Positions 7,646 to 13,874 of a stretch of 16,241 nucleotides of DNA are shown in pieces. Below the pieces are notes generated by a model. It had not been told where the DNA came from. It ran no database searches and worked only from the letters and a program-made list of their open reading frames with translations. Each line of letters starts with the position of its first letter. Positions within the stretch are counted from its first letter, which is position 1. The position numbers and the translations under genes are program-made. Source of the DNA: Candidatus Methanovirga meridionalis (GTDB lineage Archaea > Methanobacteriota > Methanobacteria > Methanobacteriales > Methanobacteriaceae); contig JAITPS010000166.1 of NCBI GenBank assembly GCA_031289325.1, forward strand, positions 1 to 16,241. Reading direction: 5' to 3'.

Positions 7646-7836
7646 TTTAAGAACTTTACTCCAATAATAATATTAAAATTATTTAAAATTTGAAATCATA
7701 GATTTTTATAAAGTAATATTTAAAATTAAATAATTTAATAAAAAAATTATCATTTCAAAAAAATTATCATTTTAAAATTTAAGAACTTTTCAATAAGAAC
7801 TATTTTCAATAAGAACTATTTTCAATAAGAACTATT
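7646..7836 (-). repeat. Modular AT-rich repeat element, copy F (reversed, right half missing)
   Basis: Read on the minus strand this copy begins with a left end whose tip is tripled. Next comes the left module, in which the 17-bp piece with GAAATGATAATTTTTTT is doubled, then one 30-bp-type unit. It ends near a second left-type terminal sequence (plus strand TTAAGAACTTTACT at 7648-7661). The 20-bp array and right end are absent. It therefore looks like a rearranged or nested copy. It separates the MNT paralogue 1 gene from the second TGAACA block. Confidence 0.6.
7789..7836. repeat. Perfect 16-bp triplication of an element tip
   Basis: TTCAATAAGAACTATT occurs three times without change at 7789-7804, 7805-7820 and 7821-7836. 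On the minus strand it is AATAGTTCTTATTGAA, a variant of the outer left terminal repeat of the element family. The duplication has therefore amplified just the tip. Confidence 0.85.
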
Positions 7837-7987
7837 AATTAATATATCTAATTTAAATACTTAAATTTTTTATATTGCAACACTTAATTTTTAACACAAA
7901 TCAAATATTTATATTTTAAATTAAAAATTATTTTTTTTTTAAATGAAGATTTAAATTTATTAAATTACTAAATAAAAGTTTAATAAT

Positions 7988-8163
7988 TACTTATATTAAT
8001 TAATAATTATAATTTTGAGTTCAATATTTTAAATGACGATTAAAACAAATAGAATAATTTTCATATTTTTCCAAAAATTAATCTCAAAATAAACTTAATT
8101 AACATCTTTTGGTGTTCAAAAAATGAACAGCATTGAACAGCTATGAACAGTCACTTTTTTTAT
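7988..8163 (-). repeat. TGAACA-iteron block, copy 2 (3' flank of a methyltransferase remnant)
   Basis: This second copy of the block at 5250-5553 shares the ATTTTCATATTTTTCCAAAA region. It also shares the terminal TTTTGGTGTTC, spacer and three TGAACAG units, with the same ending TCACTTTTTTTATTTA. As at the first copy, the final bases provide the TAA stop of the gene above it, here a 20-codon methyltransferase remnant. About 130 bp present in copy 1 are missing. Confidence 0.65.
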
Positions 8164-8222
8164 TTATTGATATTTTCTTCTAAAATGTCTTTACTTTCAA
8201 TATTAAGCTTTGATTCTATCAT
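8160..8222 (-). pseudogene. N-terminal remnant of a type III DNA methyltransferase (Mod), copy 2
   Basis: Twenty codons (MIESKLNIESKDILEENINK) start with an ATG behind GGTG and end at a TAA formed by the joined TGAACA block. The sequence lines up with the start of the longer remnant at 9398-9609, where the family sequence continues into LKELFPE. Only the first 20 codons survive and no catalytic motif is present. It lies 11 bases after the broken vapC. The peptide alone could not be assigned; identification rests on the longer paralogue. Confidence 0.55.
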
Positions 8223-8233
8223 AATTAACACCC

Positions 8234-8484
8234 TTATTGTACTCTGATTATTTTGTCTTTATTATCAAAATGATGGTCAAATGAAGCTATTTTGTAGATA
8301 GTTTTTTGTGCCATGATTTTAATGTACATTGAATCAAAAAAGGATATATTGATATTGTTTCTTTTTTAACTATTTTAGGGAGTATTTTTGGGAGTATTTT
8401 TGGGAGTATTTTTAATGCATCTTCATGTTAATCGTCATTTTCAACAAAAATAGCTATTAAAAAACTTGAATCGAGAAAAATCAT
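8234..8484 (-). pseudogene. vapC: Broken vapC, PIN-domain toxin ribonuclease
   Basis: The reading starts MIFLDSSFLIAIFVENDD, a typical PIN opening with the first acidic residue. An in-frame TAA then replaces one codon and the frame continues HEDALKILPKI. After a 12-bp triplication the central part is missing, and a shifted frame gives the PIN C-terminus: FFDSMYIKIM and IASFDHHFDNKDKIIRVQ. At 251 bp it is well short of the usual 390-400 bp. The nonsense codon, central deletion and frame change make it non-functional. It follows vapB with a few bases between. Confidence 0.65.
8378..8413. repeat. Perfect 12-bp triplication inside the vapC remnant
   Basis: GGGAGTATTTTT occurs three times in a row; on the coding strand this repeats the residues KILP. 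The unit length keeps the frame. It probably arose by slippage, before or after the gene lost function. Confidence 0.85.
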
Positions 8485-8489
8485 ATAAG

Positions 8490-8764
8490 TTATTCATTTC
8501 TAAATTGTTTTTTCAGTTTTAGACTGTTTATTGGTTTTTTAGCTTTGTATCTACCGACCATATCTTCAAAACTTAATTTTTTAACAAATTCTAATTCTAT
8601 TTTTCCTTTCTCATTCACATTCCATTCTATAAAATAGTTTTTTCCTTTAATAGTCCTTTTAAAGATTTTGAATTATAAAGATTTTTTAAAATTTCTTTAA
8701 TATCATTTAAAAGTATTTCGGTTGTTTTTTTATCTTTTTTTGAAAGTTTTTTAGTTGTTGGCAT
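8490..8764 (-). pseudogene. vapB: Frameshifted vapB-like antitoxin gene
   Basis: An ATG at 8764 opens a lysine-rich reading of about 45 codons (MPTTKKLSKKDKKTTEILLN onward) that runs into TAG. One base shift near 8650-8665 restores a second stretch with EWNVNEKGKIELEFVKKLSF and MVGRYKAKKPINSLKLKKQF. This second stretch ends in TAA just before vapC. The 275-bp length is one base short of a whole number of codons, which fits a single-base loss. Its role as antitoxin is inferred from size, charge and position before a PIN gene; the family is not firmly recognised. Confidence 0.5.
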
Positions 8765-8777
8765 TTTTTCATCTTAA

Positions 8778-9101
8778 CTATCCATCTCCTAAGGGGATTA
8801 TTATCCCATCATTTTCCACATTAACAAAAAAAGAAAAGTTTTTATACTTATTGTAATGTTCTATTGATTTGATTTTAGCAGAAATAAACTCTCCAGTTTT
8901 TAACATTATATCAAAAGTTTTAGTATAAATATCATCTCTAATTTTCATTTTATCAGATTCCTTAGAGGTGATAATTAAAATATCAATGTCAGATTTTTCA
9001 TTATCCTCTTCGCGAGCAACAGAACCAAATAAGATAATTTTTTCTATCTCTTTGTGATTCAATGATTTAGCAAAATCAATAGCTATTTGTTTTCTATTCA
9101 T
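8778..9101 (-). CDS. MNT-type minimal nucleotidyltransferase (orphan antitoxin-like), paralogue 2
   Basis: This is a 107-residue pol-beta superfamily protein. GSVAREEDNEKSDIDILI begins at residue 26, with D38 and D40 as metal ligands and D64 as likely third acid. The start is taken at ATG 9101 because GGTGAT sits five bases before it. An ATG twelve bases upstream overlaps that ribosome binding site and would add only MVIK. Compared with the other two paralogues it lacks the first 14 residues and ends with an extra PLGDG tail. No HEPN gene follows; the decayed vapBC pair starts 13 bases after the stop. Without its toxin it may be a relic, though the frame and active-site residues are intact. 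Confidence 0.8.
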   Translation of the reverse strand: MNRKQIAIDFAKSLNHKEIEKIILFGSVAREEDNEKSDIDILIITSKESDKMKIRDDIYTKTFDIMLKTGEFISAKIKSIEHYNKYKNFSFFVNVENDGIIIPLGDG

Positions 9102-9105
9102 TTTT

Positions 9106-9111
9106 ATCACC
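9106..9111 (-). promoter_or_regulatory. Ribosome binding site setting the start of MNT paralogue 2
   Basis: GGTGAT lies four to five bases before the ATG at 9101. It includes part of an upstream in-frame ATG, which argues that the downstream ATG is the real start. Confidence 0.55.
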
Positions 9112-9183
9112 ATTAATAAGAGAATAAATCTATATCTAATTATATTTCTTTGGTTGTTGTTATATTTAACTTATTTTCGCTAA

Positions 9184-9285
9184 TTTAATTAATATAAATA
9201 ATTTTAAATTAATATTTTTTAATAATATTTATTTTTTATTTTTAAAAAAGTTATTCATTATGAATTTTATTAAAATCATTAATAA
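9184..9285 (+). repeat. Modular AT-rich repeat element, copy G (decayed right half)
   Basis: Two or three 20-bp-type units (TTAATTAATATAAATAATTT) are followed by the right module AATAATATTTATTTTT and a worn right end at about 9259-9285 (ATGAATTTTATTAAAATCATT). The left half is missing. The DNA from here to 9397 holds no gene that can be recognised. Confidence 0.5.
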
Positions 9286-9397
9286 TTAAATTTAGAATTT
9301 ATAATAATAATAATCATTTAATGAAATTTTAGATATTTAAAATTTTATTAAAATAATTATTGGATAAACTCTTCAAGTGATAAAATCTTTAATTTAA

Positions 9398-9609
9398 TGG
9401 TTTTTGTGCTTCATGGATAGCTTTACTTTTCCATTCTAAGTAAAGTTATCCCGCTCTGGAGAATCATTTATCTCATCTGAAAGTAATGTTTTTAGCTTAT
9501 TAAAGTCTATTTTACATACTATAACTATTTCTGGAAATAATTCTTTTAGTTTATTGATAGTTTACTCTAAAATGCCTTTAGTTTTTCCATTAAGATTTGA
9601 TTCTATCAT
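9398..9609 (-). pseudogene. N-terminal remnant of a type III DNA methyltransferase (Mod), copy 1
   Basis: From the ATG at 9609 the frame reads MIESNLNGKTKGILE, a TAA, then NKLKELFPEIVIVCKIDF, LLSDEINDSPERDNFT and a TAG where the family has Trp. A one-base shift then gives SKAIHEAQKP. This pattern (LKELFPE, KIDF, LK.LL, ESPER-like, FTWNGKS, EAQKPS) is the conserved N-terminal region of type III Mod adenine methyltransferases. Two nonsense codons, a frameshift and loss of the rest, including the DPPY and FxGxG motifs, make it a clear pseudogene. It starts 20 bp after the HEPN gene, suggesting a past operon of restriction-modification with the toxin module. Confidence 0.7.
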
Positions 9610-9628
9610 TTTAAGCCATCACAAAACA

Positions 9629-10000
9629 CTATAAAAATTTTTTACACTCTTCAATAAATTTTTCAGCTTTCCTATAATCTTTTATGGCTTTATCTTCACT
9701 AACTTCAGGAACATATCCATAGTCTACTTTTGATCGAGCCTCTTCTAAATTTGATATAAATTTAGCAATTTCACTATTAAAATTTTCTTTAACAACATAC
9801 TCTAATCCAAATTTAGATATGGTTCCAGCATGAGTTTTATTTGATATTCCTTTTTTTAATAATAATGCTTCAGCAGCATAAAAAACAGCATAATAAGAAC
9901 GATTTTCAGCCATTCTATATCTTCCATTCTCAATAGCAATTTTTGAATCTTTAAGAGATTCTAATGATAATTCAAAAAAGAATTCAGGAGTCTTATCCAA
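9629..10000 (-). CDS. HEPN-domain protein, toxin partner of MNT
   Basis: This 123-residue, all-helical HEPN domain protein (PF05168-like) has the core AENRSYYAVFYAAEALLLKK at about 31-50, then KTHAGTISKFG near 55-65 and the family's REXXDYGY-like EEARSKVDYGY in the C-terminal third. HEPN proteins of HEPN-MNT pairs are usually RNases held in check by the MNT partner. The classical RxxxxH RNase motif is not obvious here, so catalysis is uncertain; a substrate-binding role is the alternative. The only start in reach is TTG at 10000, with GGTG six bases upstream. It overlaps the end of the MNT gene by 8 bp, so translation is probably coupled and deliberately weak. Confidence 0.82.
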   Translation of the reverse strand: MDKTPEFFFELSLESLKDSKIAIENGRYRMAENRSYYAVFYAAEALLLKKGISNKTHAGTISKFGLEYVVKENFNSEIAKFISNLEEARSKVDYGYVPEVSEDKAIKDYRKAEKFIEECKKFL

Positions 10001-10334
10001 TTATAACACCTTCTTTAGCCACATTTACAAAAAATGGGAGGTTTTTAAATTTCTCATAATCTTTAATAGGGATTATTTTAGCAGAAATATACACCATAGT
10101 TTTAAGGAGGAAATCCATTACTTTCCTATAAACCTCATCTTCTATCTTATCCTCATCAGTGGTTATAATTAAAATATCAATATCTGATTCTTCGTTATCT
10201 TCACCACGAACAACGGAACCAAATAAAATAATTTTTTCTATCTCCTTGTGATTTAAGGAGTTAGCGAAATCAATAGCTATTTGTTTTCTATTAATCACTT
10301 CTTTTTTTTCAATAAATTCAGATACAGAATCCAT
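9993..10334 (-). CDS. MNT-type minimal nucleotidyltransferase, antitoxin of the HEPN pair, paralogue 3
   Basis: This 113-residue pol-beta superfamily protein has GSVVRGEDNEESDIDILI at 39-56, metal ligands D51 and D53, and a third acid at D74. It is the only one of the three paralogues that keeps a complete HEPN partner, whose start it overlaps. Known HEPN-MNT pairs neutralise the HEPN toxin by nucleotidylation; that function is inferred here. The start is taken at ATG 10334, not the longer frame from 10367. GGTGA lies four bases before it, and MDSVSEFIEKKEV aligns with the N-terminus of paralogue 1. The GGTGA contains the TGA stop of the preceding ImmA-like gene, so the three genes form one tightly packed operon. 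Confidence 0.87.
   Translation of the reverse strand: MDSVSEFIEKKEVINRKQIAIDFANSLNHKEIEKIILFGSVVRGEDNEESDIDILIITTDEDKIEDEVYRKVMDFLLKTMVYISAKIIPIKDYEKFKNLPFFVNVAKEGVIIG
10007..10010 (-). promoter_or_regulatory. Ribosome binding site for the TTG start of the HEPN gene
   Basis: GGTG lies within the end of the MNT coding sequence, six bases before TTG at 10000. It supports this unusual start codon and coupling of toxin to antitoxin translation. Confidence 0.5.
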
Positions 10335-10338
10335 ATTC

Positions 10339-10343
10339 TCACC
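10339..10343 (-). promoter_or_regulatory. Ribosome binding site of MNT paralogue 3 overlapping the ImmA stop
   Basis: GGTGA on the minus strand serves two functions: its TGA ends the ImmA-like gene and the full motif lies four bases before the MNT ATG. Ribosomes ending the first gene are well placed to restart on the second. Confidence 0.65.
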
Positions 10344-11526
10344 TAAAAAAATTATAAACTTCGTCATGTAAGGAATCTAAAAGATCAATATCTAAATCTA
10401 AGTATTTTTGAAAAGATGAATATCCTATAATATTATTCTCATAGGCATCTATAATAAATCTTGAGAATGGTTTCCCAACATATTTTTTAACCTTACCAAC
10501 AGGGGAAATTCCTCCAAAGCTTCTTTTTTCTTTTTCCTTAATTTTTTTTACATTATTTTGTTCTTTTAATTGATTTAAATATTCATTTTTGAATTTAAGA
10601 GAAATTTTATTTATTTTATATAACTGTATTAAAATAACTTGTTTACTTACCCCAAACATATGAGATAAGGTTCCTAATTGCCTATAATTAATTTTATCTT
10701 TACTTAAAGATTTAACTGAAACATTTTTAGATAATTTACTATTTTTAAGAAGATCTGAAGGAACCAATACATTGGCTGCTACTTTATTACAGAATGCTTC
10801 CTTTTTATTATTAAAATCCACCTTTCCAATGGTGGTTTCACCCATTAATAAATGAACCAACTCATGTATCAATGTAAAAATTCTCCTATTAATACTATTC
10901 TTACCATTTAACAAAATAATAGGGCTTATATCATAATACAAAGACAAACCACTCATTTCATTTTCTTGAACTTTCTCAGTTTCGAATACTAAAATTCCTA
11001 AATCTGAAATAATCTCTTTCCACTCATATAAGAAGTTAGAATGTGTGTGATCTTTTTTTTCATTAATATTATAAATCCATTTAGCTTGAGAATCAAAAGA
11101 AATATTCATTAAGCTCCTGATATAGTTAGAAAAAAATTCGACATTTTTATTTTCATGAATAATTGTTGAAAAATCCTTTAATTTAATATTATAATCATTA
11201 TTAAGATTAATAAAAACATTCCTACGATATTTAGCTTTATTTAATTCCAAATTTAAATCTAAACTAAATTTGTCAATTATTTCATTGGATCTAAATTCAA
11301 TAATTTCAGGAGAATTATCAACTGGAGGACTGGAGGCAAAATAAAAAACAGGAGGTCTCTTATATTTTTTAGCCAATCTTCTTAAATCATTCCATGTAGG
11401 TTTGATTTTTCCTTCCTCCCATAAAGGCACATTTTTAAGAGATTTTGGTAAATCATCAAACTCGAATCCAGCATTAATTCTTGCCCATTTAAGCATTTCT
11501 GGATTAACATTAACTCTATATGTCAC
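10339..11526 (-). CDS. ImmA/IrrE-family metallopeptidase with XRE-like N-terminal domain
   Basis: This 395-residue protein starts with a helical DNA-binding-like region (MLKWARINAGF at 11-21, then WEEGKIKPTWNDLRRLAKKY at 36-55 and the family's RPPVFYF at 57-63). A zinc peptidase domain follows, with HELVH at 221-225 and E243 in KKEAFCNKVAANVLVP as the probable third ligand. The C-terminal part (about 325-395) carries GKPFSRFIIDAYENNIIGYSSFQKYL, as in ImmA-like antitoxin proteins. Relatives cleave XRE-type repressors or act as antitoxins beside PIN-like toxins. Here the genes behind it are MNT and HEPN, so it may add a proteolytic switch to that module. The GTG start has GGTG six bases upstream. 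The function in this pairing is an inference. Confidence 0.8.
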   Translation of the reverse strand: MTYRVNVNPEMLKWARINAGFEFDDLPKSLKNVPLWEEGKIKPTWNDLRRLAKKYKRPPVFYFASSPPVDNSPEIIEFRSNEIIDKFSLDLNLELNKAKYRRNVFINLNNDYNIKLKDFSTIIHENKNVEFFSNYIRSLMNISFDSQAKWIYNINEKKDHTHSNFLYEWKEIISDLGILVFETEKVQENEMSGLSLYYDISPIILLNGKNSINRRIFTLIHELVHLLMGETTIGKVDFNNKKEAFCNKVAANVLVPSDLLKNSKLSKNVSVKSLSKDKINYRQLGTLSHMFGVSKQVILIQLYKINKISLKFKNEYLNQLKEQNNVKKIKEKEKRSFGGISPVGKVKKYVGKPFSRFIIDAYENNIIGYSSFQKYLDLDIDLLDSLHDEVYNFFR

Positions 11527-11596
11527 AATTACACCATTGTTAAAGATTAATTTTAAATTTTAAATAAATATTAATAAACAATATATTAATTTTTAG

Positions 11597-11604
11597 AATA
11601 TAAA
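11597..11604 (-). promoter_or_regulatory. Possible TATA box of the ImmA-MNT-HEPN operon
   Basis: TTTATATT on the minus strand lies about 70 bases before the GTG start. It is preceded by a purine-rich GAGAAG that could act as BRE. Predicted transcription start is near 11573. In such AT-rich DNA this remains a candidate only. Confidence 0.35.
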
Positions 11605-11617
11605 CTTCTCATTTTGA

Positions 11618-11666
11618 ACTTTAAAAAATAAAAAATGTATTTACACCTCTTTTTGAAATGTGTAAA
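11618..11666 (-). terminator. Hairpin and T-rich stretch after the glycosyltransferase gene
   Basis: On the minus strand, 13 bases after the stop, TTTACAC (11660-11666) pairs with GTGTAAA (11640-11646) across a 13-base loop. TACATTTTTTATTTTTTAAA follows. This resembles an intrinsic terminator separating the housekeeping genes from the accessory operon. The palindrome AAACATGTTT overlaps the stop codon just before it. Confidence 0.5.
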
Positions 11667-11678
11667 TCTAAACATGTT

Positions 11679-12800
11679 TTATTTATATTTGTTTCTTTGT
11701 TTATTAATACAAATCATGCTTTTAATTCCACTTTTTTTTCCAAGACCTTTGTAATTATTAATTATAGCTATTATATTTTTGATAGATTTATTGTTGTTTT
11801 CTATTAAATTACCTTTTGTTTCATTTAAATTAGATAATTTTTTAGGGAGGTTTTCTATCTTTACAATTGGAATATTTAAAGTTTTAGCTAAATCAACACT
11901 TCCATGTGCTGAATGAAAACCAGCTATTTTTATGGCAGGAATTCCTAAAACACCAATTTCAATGGTGATTCCCATTCCAGCCCCATAAATTGTAGCTATT
12001 GAATGCTTCATCAAACTTAAAAGATCAACATAATTATCTAAGACTTTTATATTATTGGAAGAAGATAATTTTTTAATGTATTCTTTATTAAATCTATAAG
12101 GAGCAATAGCTATTGTAACATCAAGATTTTCAAGGGTTTCAATTATTTTTGGAATCTCTCCTTTTTTAATGTCTCCTCCTAAAACCAATAAAATATATTC
12201 ATCGATTGAATCATGAAAATATAAATTTTTTACTTCATCCAATGTTTTTATTTTACCTTCATCAATGTAATCTTTAACATATTTAGCCATTGGATATCCT
12301 TCAATATTATGGACTGACTTTAAGAGATATTGTTCTTTTAAACAGTTTTCATAGTTTTTAGAAGGAACTGTAATTGTATTAGCAAAGGAAATAAGTTCAA
12401 TAGGATTGTATATATCCTGTTCAATATGCAGGATAGGTATTCTAAGAATGTTAGCCGCAAAAATACTTTTTCTAACATCCCCTGCATTTCCACAAGTTAT
12501 TAAAAGATCAACATTTTTTCCAATTAAAGCTTTAATAGCTTTTAAACTGTCTTTAGCAATCAAATATCCTAATTTAAGTTTCCCTTTTTTTTCCATACTG
12601 ACTCTGCGACCAGTACCAATATTGTATATTTCATCACAAAATGGTTTTAGAAGTTCTTCAGCACCAGTTCCATGGGTTAAAGCTATAATTTCACTTTCAT
12701 TCCAGTTTAACTTTCCTTTCTTTTCTAAAACATTCATTTCTTTAATAATTGGAATTAAAGTCTTTGCAGGAGTTAATTCAGCAGCAATAGCTATTTTCAT
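11679..12800 (-). CDS. GT-B fold glycosyltransferase or epimerase-like protein of unknown specificity
   Basis: This 373-residue soluble protein has a two-Rossmann layout. The N-terminal half starts KIAIAAELTPAKTLIPIIKEM, contains the strand VDLLITCGNAGD at 97-108 and ends with HIEQD at 125-129. The C-terminal half starts at ILLVLGGD (203-210) and holds the nucleotide-sugar-site-like stretch GAGMGITIEIGVLGIPAI at 273-290, with the conserved Glu and the GxP. This resembles UDP-GlcNAc 2-epimerase, lipid-A-disaccharide synthase and MurG-like enzymes, so it probably binds a nucleotide sugar; the acceptor is unknown. The lysine- and asparagine-rich C-terminal tail (about 345-373) looks unconserved and may be extended. 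The ATG follows AAGGGGAAAT. It begins 12 bases after the end of a hydrolase remnant and lies downstream of hisG on the same strand. Confidence 0.6.
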   Translation of the reverse strand: MKIAIAAELTPAKTLIPIIKEMNVLEKKGKLNWNESEIIALTHGTGAEELLKPFCDEIYNIGTGRRVSMEKKGKLKLGYLIAKDSLKAIKALIGKNVDLLITCGNAGDVRKSIFAANILRIPILHIEQDIYNPIELISFANTITVPSKNYENCLKEQYLLKSVHNIEGYPMAKYVKDYIDEGKIKTLDEVKNLYFHDSIDEYILLVLGGDIKKGEIPKIIETLENLDVTIAIAPYRFNKEYIKKLSSSNNIKVLDNYVDLLSLMKHSIATIYGAGMGITIEIGVLGIPAIKIAGFHSAHGSVDLAKTLNIPIVKIENLPKKLSNLNETKGNLIENNNKSIKNIIAIINNYKGLGKKSGIKSMICINKQRNKYK

Positions 12801-12812
12801 TTAGATTTCCCC

Positions 12813-12914
12813 TTATATCACATAATTTCTTAAAGGACTAATATTTTCAATAGCTACCTCTACGGTATCTCGATTATTTGATGGAGTTCCAGTAGATATT
12901 GTATCCCCAGGATT
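12813..12914 (-). pseudogene. C-terminal remnant of a fumarylacetoacetate hydrolase-family gene
   Basis: In the gap between hisG and the glycosyltransferase gene, one minus-strand frame reads NPGDTISTGTPSNNRD then TVEVAIENISPLRNYVI and a TAA. This is the conserved end of FAH-family proteins, where GD.I.TGTP is followed by GD.VEVEIEGIG.LRN. The frame is closed by TGA directly before it, so only about 33 codons remain and the metal-binding part is gone. It shows that a FAH-family gene once lay between these neighbours and was deleted. Confidence 0.65.
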
Positions 12915-12929
12915 TCATCTTAATCATGA

Positions 12930-13790
12930 TTATATGATTCTTTCAACTGATACAACTAAAATATCTTTTGCTCCAGCATTTTTAAGTTGGTTTACGAGTT
13001 CAAAAACTTGATTTTCATTTACAATTACTTGAATAGCTAAAGTATCTTCTTTGGCTAAAACTTCAGAAACCGTTGGACCTGACATACCAGGTAATATATC
13101 TTTTATTTTAGATAAATTCTTCTTATTGAGATTCATTAGTAATAATTTTTTATCCGCTGCTTTAATAACACCATTAATACTAATTTTAACACTATCAATT
13201 AGCTCTTTTTTCTTTAAATAGCTATTTTTATTAGCAATTAAGATTATTGAACTATCCAATATTTTATCTATTATTTTAAGATTGTTATGTTTTAAAGTTT
13301 CTCCAGTACTTGTTAAATCACTTATTAAATCAGCCGCCCCAATATGTGGAGCTATTTCTGTTGAACCACTTAACTTATGAATTTTTAAATCCAAGTTATG
13401 GGATTTTAAATAATTATTAGTTAAGTTAGGAAATTCAGTAGCTATTGTCATATCAGGACTAACATCATCTATAGAATTTATATTGGAGTCATCTAATGAT
13501 GCTATAACTAAAGATGTTTTTCCAAAGTTTAAATCTGAAAGAACTTCAACATTTACCCCTGATTCATTGATTAAATCTAAGCCTGTAATTCCCATATCAA
13601 CAACTCCATCTTCTACATAAGCACCAATGTCTGCTGCTCTTACAAACATGATTTCAATATTTTTATGGCTTGTTTTTGAGAATAATTTCCGATTTGTTGG
13701 ATATTCAAGTTTTAATCCTGCTTTTTCTAAAATAGCTATTGAAGGATCACTTATTCGTCCTTTTGAAGGCACTGCAATTTTTATTTTCAT
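12930..13790 (-). CDS. hisG: ATP phosphoribosyltransferase, long form
   Basis: This 286-residue cytoplasmic enzyme catalyses the first step of histidine synthesis: ATP plus PRPP to phosphoribosyl-ATP. The periplasmic-binding-like catalytic domains cover about 1-210, with VPSKGRI at 7-13 and the HisG signature GAADLISDLTSTGETL at 151-166 that binds the PRPP phosphates. Residues about 212-286 form the ACT-like regulatory domain of the long form, which senses histidine and makes HisZ unnecessary. Length is normal. The ATG at 13790 has GTGA five bases upstream. No other his gene lies nearby, as expected for archaea with scattered his genes. It is followed by the FAH-family remnant on the same strand. 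Confidence 0.95.
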   Translation of the reverse strand: MKIKIAVPSKGRISDPSIAILEKAGLKLEYPTNRKLFSKTSHKNIEIMFVRAADIGAYVEDGVVDMGITGLDLINESGVNVEVLSDLNFGKTSLVIASLDDSNINSIDDVSPDMTIATEFPNLTNNYLKSHNLDLKIHKLSGSTEIAPHIGAADLISDLTSTGETLKHNNLKIIDKILDSSIILIANKNSYLKKKELIDSVKISINGVIKAADKKLLLMNLNKKNLSKIKDILPGMSGPTVSEVLAKEDTLAIQVIVNENQVFELVNQLKNAGAKDILVVSVERII

Positions 13791-13820
13791 AAGTTCACAT
13801 TTAAAATTTAATTAATATAT

Positions 13821-13874
13821 CTATCCTGTGTAATTGTAATCTTTATTCTATCCTGTAATGGTAATCTTTATAAT
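13821..13874. repeat. Tandem duplication of the cyclophilin 3' end
   Basis: CTATCCTGTAATGGTAATCT at 13848 onward, which includes the cyclophilin stop codon, recurs just downstream at 13821-13846 as CTATCCTGTGTAATTGTAAT followed by CTTTAT. The second copy lies outside the gene. Whichever copy held the original end, one duplication of about 27 bp placed two stop-containing tails in a row. Confidence 0.6.

Noticed and set aside
7837..7987. Possible gene between element F and the second TGAACA block
   Set aside because: Very AT-rich with stops in all frames; nothing recognisable.
10335..10367. Longer N-terminus for MNT paralogue 3 (start at 10367)
   Set aside because: The extra 11 residues overlap the ImmA-like gene and do not match the other paralogues. 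A good ribosome binding site favours the ATG at 10334.
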